Source of the DNA: an uncultured Lysobacter sp.
Lineage (GTDB): Bacteria > Pseudomonadota > Gammaproteobacteria > Xanthomonadales > Xanthomonadaceae
Reading direction: 5' to 3'
NCBI GenBank assembly: GCA_946479915.1
Contig: CAMLHR010000044.1
Span: 1-8,004, forward strand
DNA: 8,004 bases
Under the pieces are notes generated by a model. It ran no database searches, was not told the DNA's origin, and worked only from the letters and a program-made list of their open reading frames with translations. This document shows, piece after piece, positions 1 through 6,873 of this stretch (its first letter is position 1; each line of letters begins with the position of its first letter). Made by a program: the position numbers and the translations under genes.

Positions 1-1352
<1,352 letters not shown>

Positions 1353-1357
1353 GGCCT

Positions 1358-1403
1358 CGCCGCTGTAGCGGCTCTTACATCGCCGCCATGGCGGCTCCTA
1401 CAT
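1358..1403. repeat. Two tandem REP-like hairpin repeats at a convergent gene junction
   Basis: Two 23-bp direct copies lie head to tail at 1358-1380 and 1381-1403 and match at 19 of 23 positions. Each contains an inverted repeat: gccgct-gt-agcggc (1359-1372) in the first and gccgccatggcggc (1382-1395, a perfect palindrome) in the second. One of the differences is a paired change (T-A in copy 1, C-G in copy 2) that keeps the stem intact, so the folded form seems to matter. Each copy ends in a ctcYtacat tail. An outer pair, catcgcc (1378-1384) and ggcgatg (1404-1410), extends the symmetry into the CBS gene. Sequences of the form TGTAGGAGCCGCC are familiar as dispersed short palindromes in Xanthomonadaceae. 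Here the hairpins could end transcription of both converging genes, although no T-run follows. Confidence 0.75.
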
Positions 1404-1826
1404 GGCGATGTAGCGCTGGAGCTGGTCGATCTCGATCTGCTGCTCCTCGATCTGGGCCTTGACCAGGTCGCCGATGGAGACGACGCCCAGGACGGCATCG
1501 CGCTCCAGCACCGGCAGGTGCCGGATGCGCCGGTCGGTGACCAGCTGCATGCAGTGCTCGATGCTGTCGTCCAGGCGGACGGTGACCACCCGGTCGGTCA
1601 TGATGTCGCGGACGGGCGTGTCGCTGGACGAGCGGCCCTGGAGCACCACCTTCCGGGCGTAGTCGCGTTCGGAGAGGATCCCGGCCAGCCGGCCGGCCTG
1701 CATCACGACCACCGCGCCGATCCCCTTCTCGGCCATCAGCCGGACGGCGTCGATGACCGGCGCGTCGGGCCCGATGGCGAAGACCTCAGGCGCCTTGGCC
1801 TCGAGCAGGTGCCGCACCTTGCGCAT
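1398..1826 (-). CDS. Two-CBS-domain protein
   Basis: This 142-residue protein consists almost entirely of a tandem CBS (Bateman) pair, about residues 8-64 and 73-128. The pair is recognisable from AVRLMAEKGIGAVVVM, GILSERDYARKVVL, PVRDIMT and RIRHLPVLERDAVLGVVSIGDLVK. Such modules bind adenine nucleotides or similar ligands. No catalytic domain, signal peptide or membrane segment is present, so it is probably a small cytoplasmic sensor or regulatory partner; the ligand and partner cannot be read from the sequence. A glutamine- and glutamate-rich helix (about 122-138) ends the protein. The start is well fixed: AAGGAGG stands 5 nt before the ATG. The first 41 nt overlap the end of the glycosyltransferase gene in another frame, suggesting translational coupling. 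The last codons and the TAG stop fall inside or beside the palindromic repeat. Confidence 0.93.
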   Translation of the reverse strand: MRKVRHLLEAKAPEVFAIGPDAPVIDAVRLMAEKGIGAVVVMQAGRLAGILSERDYARKVVLQGRSSSDTPVRDIMTDRVVTVRLDDSIEHCMQLVTDRRIRHLPVLERDAVLGVVSIGDLVKAQIEEQQIEIDQLQRYIAM

Positions 1827-2811
1827 GGTGTCCTCCTTGCCCCGGATGGACCTTCAGCGAGGATACTCCCGTCGGCGGGCGCCAGGCGTCGACGAGGTAC
1901 AGGGGACGCTGCTTGGCCTCGTCGTAGAGGCGCCCCAGGTATTCGCCGATCAGCCCGAGCGCGACGAGCTGGGTGCCGCCCAGGAACAGGATCACCGCCA
2001 TCATCGTCGGCCAGCCGGCCACCGGGTCGCCCCAGAACAGGGCCTTGACCACGATCCACAGGCCGTATGCGAAGGCCAGGACCGCCGTGGCCACGCCCAG
2101 GTAGGTGGCCACCCGCAGCGGCGCGGTGCTGAAGCTGGTGATGCCCTCGAGGGCGAAGTTCCAGAGCTTCCAGAAGTTGAACTTGGTCCGGCCCGCCAGT
2201 CGCGGGTCGCGCTGGTACGGCACCGCGATCCGGTTGAACCCGACCCAGCCGAACAGGCCCTTCATGAACCGGTGGCGCTCGCGGAGCTGCGACAGCGCCT
2301 CGAGCGCGCGCGGCGACAGCAGCCGGAAGTCGCCGGTGTCGCGCGGGATCGGCGTCTTCGACAGGCGGCCGATCACGCGGTAGAAGGCATGCGCGGTGGC
2401 GCGCTTGAGCCAGCCCTCGCCGTCGCGCTCCACGCGCGTGCCGTGCACGTCGTCGTACCCGGCGCGCCACAGCTCGACGAAGCGCGGGATCAGTTCCGGC
2501 GGGTCCTGCCCGTCCGCGTCGAGGATGAGCGCCGCGCCTTCGGTGACCCGGTCAAGGCCGGCGGTGAGGGCCGCCTCCTTGCCGAAGTTGCGCGAAAGCC
2601 GGAGCACCCCGACGCGCGGGTCGGCGTCGGCGAAGCCCTGCAGCACGTCCCAGGTGCCGTCCACGCTGCCGTCGTCCACGTACAGGACCCGGCCGTCGAT
2701 CCCATCGCGCACGGACAGCAGGTCCAGCGCATCGGCCAGCCGCGGCTGCAGCAGCGGCAGGGCGTCGGCCTCGTTGCAGGCGGCGATGACGATGGTGAGG
2801 GTGTCGCGCAT
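1786..2811 (-). CDS. GtrB/ArnC-like polyprenyl-phosphate glycosyltransferase (GT2)
   Basis: This 341-residue membrane-anchored family 2 glycosyltransferase resembles GtrB, ArnC and DPM1-type enzymes, which move a sugar from a nucleotide donor to undecaprenyl or dolichyl phosphate at the inner face of the cytoplasmic membrane. The catalytic domain starts TIVIAACNEADALP (6-19), then YVDDGSVDGT (44-53, nucleotide binding), RLSRNFGKEAALTAGL (71-86) and DADGQDPPE (98-106, the DxD metal site). Family signatures RDTGDFRLLSPRALEAL (157-173) and GRTKFNFWKLWNFALEG (207-223) follow. Two membrane segments are at about 234-259 and 269-291. The sugar is not predictable. The ATG at 2811 has no ribosome binding site but lies 6 nt after TATCAT; a GTG at 2835 overlapping the mtgA stop is an alternative. 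After residue 312 comes a non-family-like tail (LKVHPGQGGHHAQG...) overlapping the CBS gene by 41 nt. Confidence 0.92.
   Translation of the reverse strand: MRDTLTIVIAACNEADALPLLQPRLADALDLLSVRDGIDGRVLYVDDGSVDGTWDVLQGFADADPRVGVLRLSRNFGKEAALTAGLDRVTEGAALILDADGQDPPELIPRFVELWRAGYDDVHGTRVERDGEGWLKRATAHAFYRVIGRLSKTPIPRDTGDFRLLSPRALEALSQLRERHRFMKGLFGWVGFNRIAVPYQRDPRLAGRTKFNFWKLWNFALEGITSFSTAPLRVATYLGVATAVLAFAYGLWIVVKALFWGDPVAGWPTMMAVILFLGGTQLVALGLIGEYLGRLYDEAKQRPLYLVDAWRPPTGVSSLKVHPGQGGHHAQGAAPARGQGA
1832..1838 (-). promoter_or_regulatory. Shine-Dalgarno site of the CBS-domain gene
   Basis: On the minus strand AAGGAGG is followed by acacc and ATG, a 5-nt spacing. It is the only strong ribosome binding site in front of any gene start visible in the window, and it lies inside the 3' end of the glycosyltransferase reading frame. 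Confidence 0.85.
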
Positions 2812-2817
2812 GCCGGG

Positions 2818-2823
2818 ATGATA
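2818..2823 (-). promoter_or_regulatory. Possible -10 element (TATCAT) of a leaderless transcript
   Basis: TATCAT on the minus strand matches the sigma-70 -10 consensus at 5 of 6 positions and ends 6 nt before the ATG of the glycosyltransferase gene, so transcription would begin at or next to the start codon. It lies in the 20-nt gap after mtgA. No convincing -35 element is visible; tcgacc sits about 19 nt upstream, inside mtgA. Inferred from pattern only. Confidence 0.4.
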
Positions 2824-2831
2824 GGCCCTGG

Positions 2832-3557
2832 TCACTCCAGGCGGTCGAGGTACGCCGTGCCACCGATCTGGCGCATCTGCCGCTGGATGGCGGACGTCCT
2901 GCCCCGGACGTAGGGCCCGGGCGCGGCGACGCTGTAGCGGCGGGGGCTGGGCAGGACGGCGGCCAGGCGCGCGGCCTGCCAGGGCTCGAGGCCCGCGGCG
3001 TCGCGGCCGAACCAGGTGCGCGCGGCGGCCTGGGCGCCGTACACCCCGTCGCCGAATTCGGCGACGTTGACGTACACCTCCAGGATCCGCTGCTTGGGCC
3101 AAAGCGCCTCGAGGAGCAGCGTGTACCAGGCCTCGATCCCCTTCCGGAACCAGCCGCCACCGCTCCAGAGGAACAGGTTCTTGGCGACCTGCTGGCTGAT
3201 CGTGCTGGCGCCACGCAGCCGCTCGCCGCGCGCGTGGTCGGCGCGCGCCTGCGCGATCGCATCGAAGTCGAAGCCGTCGTGCGCGGCGAACCGCTGGTCC
3301 TCGGACGCGATCACCGCCACGGGCAGGTGCGGCGAGATCGCGTCGAAGTCGCGCCAGTCGTACGCGACCCGGTAGCGCCAGTCGCCATCGCCCCACGCCT
3401 CGACCATGCGCGCGGCCATGAACGCACTGAACGGCGGATCGACCACGCGCAGCGTCGCGACCTGCAGGACCGACAGCCCGAGCAGCGCCGCCAACGCCCA
3501 GGCGAGCCGGCGCAGCCAGCGGCGGAACGCTCCCGGACGAGGCCTCGCAGCCGTCAT
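2832..3557 (-). CDS. mtgA: Monofunctional biosynthetic peptidoglycan transglycosylase
   Basis: This 241-residue GT51 enzyme polymerises lipid II into glycan strands on the periplasmic side of the inner membrane and lacks a transpeptidase domain. A basic N-terminus (residues 1-18) leads into one membrane anchor, about 19-36 ([19 protein letters not shown]). GT51 motifs follow in order: SEDQRF with catalytic Glu86; [16 protein letters not shown] (117-131); RKGIE (138-142), whose Glu142 occupies the second catalytic position of motif [20 protein letters not shown] (158-174); and LAAVLPSP (198-205). The length matches the MtgA family. The ATG at 3557 places the anchor correctly, although only a weak purine stretch (ggaaa) precedes it. 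The gene is transcribed divergently from hslO and followed after 20 nt by the glycosyltransferase gene, so both may be part of one envelope-related unit. Confidence 0.95.
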   Translation of the reverse strand: MTAARPRPGAFRRWLRRLAWALAALLGLSVLQVATLRVVDPPFSAFMAARMVEAWGDGDWRYRVAYDWRDFDAISPHLPVAVIASEDQRFAAHDGFDFDAIAQARADHARGERLRGASTISQQVAKNLFLWSGGGWFRKGIEAWYTLLLEALWPKQRILEVYVNVAEFGDGVYGAQAAARTWFGRDAAGLEPWQAARLAAVLPSPRRYSVAAPGPYVRGRTSAIQRQMRQIGGTAYLDRLE

Positions 3558-3596
3558 ACTGTTTCCGTGCACATGCGAAGGTGCATGGTAGCGACC
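3558..3596. promoter_or_regulatory. Divergent mtgA/hslO promoter region with overlapping inverted repeats
   Basis: Only 39 bp separate the two start codons, so both promoters must overlap here or lie inside the opposite gene. A plus-strand CATACT (3555-3560, 4 of 6 matches to the -10 consensus) could serve hslO with a start near 3567. Two inverted repeats overlap: catgc-gaaggt-gcatg (3572-3587) and catggt-agcg-accatg (3584-3599). The second includes the hslO ATG. Assignments are tentative. Confidence 0.45.
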
Positions 3597-4547
3597 ATGG
3601 ACGACATCTCCCACGACCCCGACCGGCTGACCCGCTTCCTGCTCGAACACGCCGGCGTGCGCGGCGTGCGCGTGCACCTGGACGACGCCTGGCGCGAGAT
3701 CGCCGCGCGCGCGGCGTACCCGCGCGAGGTGGCGATCCTGCTGGGCCAGGCGGCGGTGGCAACCGCCCTGCTGACCGCGCACGCGAAGGTGGACGGCCGC
3801 CTGTCGCTGCAGTTGCGCGGGCAGCAGGGTCCGTTGCGGCTGCTGTTCGCCGAATGCACCGCAGCGGGCACCCTGCGCGGCATCGCGAAACTGGACGACG
3901 ACGAGGAGGCGGACGGCGAGGCGGCGTCCGCGGCGGGCACCGGCACCCCCGACCTCGGCGCGCTCGACCTGCGCGGGCTGGGCGAAGGCGCGGTGCTGGC
4001 CATCACCATCGAGAACCCCTCGCCGACGGGCCGCGAGCCCGTGCGCTACCAGGGCCTGGTGCCACTGGAATCCGCCACGCTCGCGGGCGCGCTCGAGGAC
4101 TACTTCCGGCAGTCCGAACAGCTGCCCACGCGGCTGCTGCTGGCCGCCGACGGGGCCCACGCCGCGGGCATCATGCTGCAGAAGCTGCCGGGCGACGCCG
4201 GCGACGACGACGGCTGGACGCGCGCCAGCGCCCTCCTCGACACGCTGGCGCCCCAGGAGCTGCTCGACTGGCCCCTGGCCACGCTGCTCCACCGGCTGTA
4301 CCACGAGGAAGGCGCCCGCCTGCTGGACCAGCGGCCCCTGCGGTTCGAGTGTTCCTGCTCGCGGGAGCGCGTCGCCGACGTGCTGCGCTCGCTGGGCGAG
4401 GAGGAGGCCCGGGCGGCGGCCGCGGAAGGGGTCGCCGAGATCCGTTGCGAGTTCTGCGGCCAGCGTTACCACTTCGACGCCGACGCCATCGGGACCCTGT
4501 TCGCCGCCGGCCCGGCCGCCATGGAGCCGCCCCCCAGCCTCCAGTAG
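3597..4547 (+). CDS. hslO: Redox-regulated chaperone Hsp33
   Basis: Hsp33 is a cytoplasmic holdase that is switched on by oxidative unfolding and binds proteins denatured by oxidants or heat. The predicted product is 316 residues. The N-terminal part ([20 protein letters not shown], 9-28) and the core [15 protein letters not shown]...[15 protein letters not shown] (145-180) match the family, as does LHRLYHEE (231-238). The C-terminal zinc switch is intact: Cys252, Cys254, Cys284 and Cys287 form CxC-X29-CxxC, in FECSCSRER and [11 protein letters not shown]. The ATG at 3597 was chosen because the product then begins at the same point as E. coli Hsp33; in-frame ATGs at 3573 and 3585 are possible and none has a good ribosome binding site. 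An acidic, Ala/Gly-rich stretch (about 99-118) makes it somewhat longer than the 292-residue E. coli protein. An intrinsic terminator follows immediately. Confidence 0.96.
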   Translation: MDDISHDPDRLTRFLLEHAGVRGVRVHLDDAWREIAARAAYPREVAILLGQAAVATALLTAHAKVDGRLSLQLRGQQGPLRLLFAECTAAGTLRGIAKLDDDEEADGEAASAAGTGTPDLGALDLRGLGEGAVLAITIENPSPTGREPVRYQGLVPLESATLAGALEDYFRQSEQLPTRLLLAADGAHAAGIMLQKLPGDAGDDDGWTRASALLDTLAPQELLDWPLATLLHRLYHEEGARLLDQRPLRFECSCSRERVADVLRSLGEEEARAAAAEGVAEIRCEFCGQRYHFDADAIGTLFAAGPAAMEPPPSLQ

Positions 4548-4577
4548 GGCATCCGCCGACCGGCGGGGCGCCCTTTT
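4546..4577 (+). terminator. Rho-independent terminator of hslO
   Basis: Starting within the hslO stop codon, gggc (4547-4550) pairs with gccc (4570-4573) and ccgcc (4553-4557) with ggcgg (4562-4566) around a gacc loop, with a small asymmetric internal loop between the two helices. TTTT (4574-4577) follows directly. The T-run is short but the position is exactly right. Confidence 0.7.
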
Positions 4578-4590
4578 CACGGCCCCGTGA
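4577..4590. promoter_or_regulatory. Inverted repeat tcacgg-cc-ccgtga, possible operator
   Basis: The arms are perfect 6-bp inverses around a 2-bp centre. A 2-nt loop is too tight for a good RNA hairpin, so a dimeric-protein binding site is the better reading. It lies between the hslO terminator and the AT-rich promoter-like stretch of the next gene. No regulator is identifiable. Confidence 0.3.
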
Positions 4591-4603
4591 CGGCCCTGGC
4601 GGG

Positions 4604-4629
4604 ATTGTTAAATAAACATAAATCCACTA
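4604..4629 (+). promoter_or_regulatory. AT-rich promoter region of the exported-protein gene
   Basis: In a ~70% GC setting, 4604-4623 is almost wholly A and T (attgttaaataaacataaat). Candidate elements are CATAAA (4617-4622) as -10, with a start near 4630, or TTGTTA (4605-4610) as -35 with a poor TAGGCT (4628-4633) as -10 at 17-nt spacing. The exact elements cannot be fixed, but the composition change just after a terminator supports a promoter. Confidence 0.5.
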
Positions 4630-4674
4630 GGCTTGAGACAAGCCCGAAAGGGGAACTTGCCGGCCGATGGCCGG
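4630..4674 (+). promoter_or_regulatory. Structured 5' leader with alternative hairpins
   Basis: Three stems can be drawn. Stem A: ggcttg (4630-4635) with caagcc (4639-4644), loop aga. Stem B: caag-ccc (4639-4645) with ggg...cttg (4650-4659) around a GAAA tetraloop, with a gaa bulge. Stem C: ccggcc-gat-ggccgg (4660-4674). A and B share caagcc and exclude each other. The loop of C holds an in-frame ATG (4667). The purine run aaagggg (4647-4653) lies in B and could act as a distant ribosome binding site. No known riboswitch consensus was recognised. Confidence 0.45.
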
Positions 4675-4687
4675 TCCATTCATAGCG

Positions 4688-5530
4688 ATGCGCACCCGCC
4701 TGCTCCCGCTGCTGTCCACTTGCCTGTTCGCGCTCGCCGCGGCAACGGGTGCCGCGCGCGCGCAGTCGTCCGACGACCAGGCGGCGCTGCCGGTCTGGAA
4801 CAACGACAAGCTCGAAGCGGTGTTGCTGCTTGAACCGGCCGACGGCAACGCGGGCGCGCGCTGGAAGTTCGGGCGCACGTCGCTCGATGCCGCATTCGGC
4901 CTGCAGGCGGGCGATTCGCTCGGCCTGCTGTGCGACCGCAAGAACGGGCTCAGTGGCGCGATCGGCAACCTCGCCGAGCATTGCAGCGTCGCGGCGCTCG
5001 GCGCCGGCCTGGGCGACGACAGCGGCCGCCGCGCGAGCGCCACCGCCGCACTGGCGCGCGCAGGCAACCGGCTCGGCCTGACCTTCGGCTCCGGGCGCGA
5101 CACGTTGCCTGCCTGGCTCTCGCCGAGCGGCACCCGCTACGAGCAGAAGGACCTGACGCTCTTCGCGCAGAAGACCTTCGGCAGCGAGGCGGTCGTCTCG
5201 ATCGGCGGCACCGTCGCGCATGCGCGGCTGGTCCCCGCGGACCAGGTGCCGGCGCTGGCCGACCGCTGGAGCAGCAAGAGCCTGAGCATCGGCGGCGGCA
5301 TCGGCGACTTCGAGGCCAGCATCGTCGGCCGGGTGGTGGACGTGCCGGGGCAGCCCGAGCAGTGGCAGGGCCTCGGCCTCGGCCTCACCTGGCGCACGCC
5401 GTGGAGCGGCAAGCTCACGGTCGGCGCGGAGAACGTCGTGACGCGCGGCCGCAATCCCTTCTCGCCCGCCTACGAGGGCGAGGAAGAGGAAGGCACCGTG
5501 CCCTACGTGCGCTACGAGCAGGACCTGTAG
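4688..5530 (+). CDS. Exported protein of unknown function, beta-barrel-like
   Basis: I do not recognise an established function. From the ATG at 4688 the product is 280 residues: a Sec-type signal peptide (MRTR, hydrophobic 5-20, cleavage probably after ARA at residue 25) and a mature part of about 255 residues. That part is rich in short alternating hydrophobic/polar segments such as LSIGGGIGDFEASIVGRVVDV (199-219) and GLGLGLTWRTPWSGKLTVGA (228-247), as in outer-membrane or periplasmic beta-barrels, but it ends YEQDL without the usual terminal Phe. Cys82 and Cys99 could form a disulfide. An acidic patch EGEEEEG (263-269) precedes the C-terminus. An ATG at 4667 would add seven residues; 4688 gives the more ordinary signal peptide. 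The gene has its own promoter-like region and stands 35 nt before the hydroxylase gene, with no terminator visible between. Confidence 0.85.
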   Translation: MRTRLLPLLSTCLFALAAATGAARAQSSDDQAALPVWNNDKLEAVLLLEPADGNAGARWKFGRTSLDAAFGLQAGDSLGLLCDRKNGLSGAIGNLAEHCSVAALGAGLGDDSGRRASATAALARAGNRLGLTFGSGRDTLPAWLSPSGTRYEQKDLTLFAQKTFGSEAVVSIGGTVAHARLVPADQVPALADRWSSKSLSIGGGIGDFEASIVGRVVDVPGQPEQWQGLGLGLTWRTPWSGKLTVGAENVVTRGRNPFSPAYEGEEEEGTVPYVRYEQDL

Positions 5531-5546
5531 CCGACCTCCGCGACGC

Positions 5547-5565
5547 GGCGTCTATCATTGACGCC
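5547..5565 (+). promoter_or_regulatory. TATCAT -10 inside an inverted repeat abutting the hydroxylase ATG
   Basis: TATCAT (5553-5558, 5 of 6 matches to the -10 consensus) ends 7 nt before the ATG at 5566, so the message would start at or beside the initiation codon. The hexamer is framed by perfect 6-bp inverted arms ggcgtc (5547-5552) and gacgcc (5560-5565) and there is no Shine-Dalgarno sequence. A weak -35 (ccgacc, 5531-5536) sits 16 nt upstream. Confidence 0.5.
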
Positions 5566-6873
5566 ATGGCGACACCGTTCCCCGACGCGACCGACCCGCG
5601 CCTCGAGCGTCTCGTGCGCGAGGCCGAAGGCGCGGATGCAGCGGGCGACGCCCGCCACGCGGCACGCTGCTGGAAGCAGGTCCTCGAGCTGGCGCCCGGG
5701 CACGTCCGCGCGATGGCGCGCCTGGCGCAGGCGCAGCTCGCGCTCGGCGACCACGACACGGCGCGCGACCTGCTCGGGCAGGTACTGTCGCTGCGCCCCG
5801 ACCATGCGATGGCGCATGCGCTGCTGGCGCGCATCCACGTCGCCGACGGCGACCAGGCCGCGGCGCTCGCCTCGCTCGACGCGGCGATCCGGCACGAGCC
5901 GCGCGCCTGGGGCGCCCTCTTCGAGAAGGCGCGGCTGCTGGAGTCGCTCGGCCGCACGCGCGAAGCCGCGCTGTGCTGGAGCCAGGGCCTCGGCGCGCTG
6001 CCGCCGGACGCGCGGCAGGCCCCGCAGCTGCGCGCCACCATCGACAAGGCCGGCGCGGCCGTCGCGGCCAACCAGCGCGAGCTGCGCGACTTCCTCGAGG
6101 CGCGCACGACGTCCATGCGCGCGGGGGAACGCCGTCGCGACGTCGAGCGCTACGAGCACTGCCTGGACATCCTCACCGGGCGGCGCGCGTTCGTGACCGC
6201 GCGGCCCGCGCACCTGGCGATGCCGGAACTGCCCGCCATCCAGTTCTTCCACCGGGAGGACTTCGACTGGGCGCCCGCGGTGGAGGCCGCCACGCCGGCC
6301 ATCCTCGCCGAACTCGAAGCGGTCTCCGCCGGGGACCGCGCGGGGTTCGAGCCCTACGTGCAGACGAAGCCGGGCGAGGACAGCGCGCAGTTCGCGGCGC
6401 TGGACCACGACCTCGCCTGGGGCGCGTACTTCCTGTGGAAGCACGGCAACCGCATCGACGACCATTGCGCGCGCTGCCCCGCGACCGTCGCCGCGGTGGA
6501 ACAGGCGCCGATGGTGCACGTGCGCTCGCGCGCGCCGGCCGTGCTGTTCTCCGAGCTGCAACCCGGCGCGCACATCCCGCCGCACCACGGCGCGACCAAC
6601 ACGCGGCTGACGGTGCACCTGCCGCTGATCGTCCCCGAGGGCTGCGCGTTCCGCGTGGGCGACGACACGCGCCCGTGGGTCCCGGGCGAGCTCTTCATCT
6701 TCGACGACACGATCCTGCACGAGGCCTGGAACCGCGGCACCTCGCGCCGGGTGGTGCTCATCTTCGACATCTGGCACCCGATGCTGACCGCGCTGGAACG
6801 CGAACTGGTCACGCTCACGGTGGAAGGCCTGCTCGACTACTACGACGGCGCGACGGAACTTGGCGAACTCTGA
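5566..6873 (+). CDS. TPR protein with aspartyl/asparaginyl beta-hydroxylase domain
   Basis: This 435-residue protein has about three to four TPR helix pairs (residues 10-145; for example HAARCWKQVLELAPGHVRAMARLAQAQLALGDHDTAR in two repeats), a linker helix (about 150-200) and a C-terminal Fe(II)/2-oxoglutarate oxygenase domain (about 222-405) of the Asp/Asn beta-hydroxylase (AspH/LpxO) family. Active-site features are PPHHGATNTRLTVHLPL, where His340 is the first iron ligand; FDDTILHEAW, where His385 is the second; and RRVVLIFDIWHP, where Arg395 should bind 2-oxoglutarate. Gly342 stands where most such oxygenases have the acidic ligand, as in animal AspH. CxxC at 301-304 (DHCARCP) may be structural. 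No signal peptide or membrane segment is seen, so it probably acts in the cytoplasm. The substrate is unknown; a protein or peptide is likelier than lipid A given the TPRs. The downstream sulfotransferase gene overlaps it by 14 nt. Confidence 0.92.
   Translation: MATPFPDATDPRLERLVREAEGADAAGDARHAARCWKQVLELAPGHVRAMARLAQAQLALGDHDTARDLLGQVLSLRPDHAMAHALLARIHVADGDQAAALASLDAAIRHEPRAWGALFEKARLLESLGRTREAALCWSQGLGALPPDARQAPQLRATIDKAGAAVAANQRELRDFLEARTTSMRAGERRRDVERYEHCLDILTGRRAFVTARPAHLAMPELPAIQFFHREDFDWAPAVEAATPAILAELEAVSAGDRAGFEPYVQTKPGEDSAQFAALDHDLAWGAYFLWKHGNRIDDHCARCPATVAAVEQAPMVHVRSRAPAVLFSELQPGAHIPPHHGATNTRLTVHLPLIVPEGCAFRVGDDTRPWVPGELFIFDDTILHEAWNRGTSRRVVLIFDIWHPMLTALERELVTLTVEGLLDYYDGATELGEL

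Noticed and set aside
1358..1403. CRISPR-like array
   Set aside because: Only two copies, directly adjacent with no spacer, and each is palindromic; it fits a REP-type repeat.
1753..2913. A 386-codon plus-strand frame opposite the glycosyltransferase
   Set aside because: The translation is a Gln/Arg/His-rich shadow without motifs; the minus-strand product is a clear GT2 enzyme.
3697..3950. Acidic, Ala/Gly-rich insertion in Hsp33 as a sign of a new domain
   Set aside because: The stretch (residues about 99-118) is short and lies at a loop where Hsp33 homologues vary; the zinc switch and core are normal.
3558..4580. Upstream extension of the mtgA frame across hslO on the minus strand (582 codons in total)
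   Set aside because: The extension is antisense to hslO, which has intact family motifs; the MtgA membrane anchor and normal length begin at 3557.
4630..4680. Cyclic-di-GMP (GEMM-I) riboswitch
   Set aside because: There is a GAAA-capped stem followed by a GC-rich hairpin, but the conserved GCAAACC and GACGCAAAGCC segments are absent and the region is too short.
4930..5565. N-terminal extension of the hydroxylase frame into the exported-protein gene
   Set aside because: The translated extension is Arg-rich and motif-free, overlaps a gene with a signal peptide, and a plausible promoter plus ATG occur at 5553-5568.
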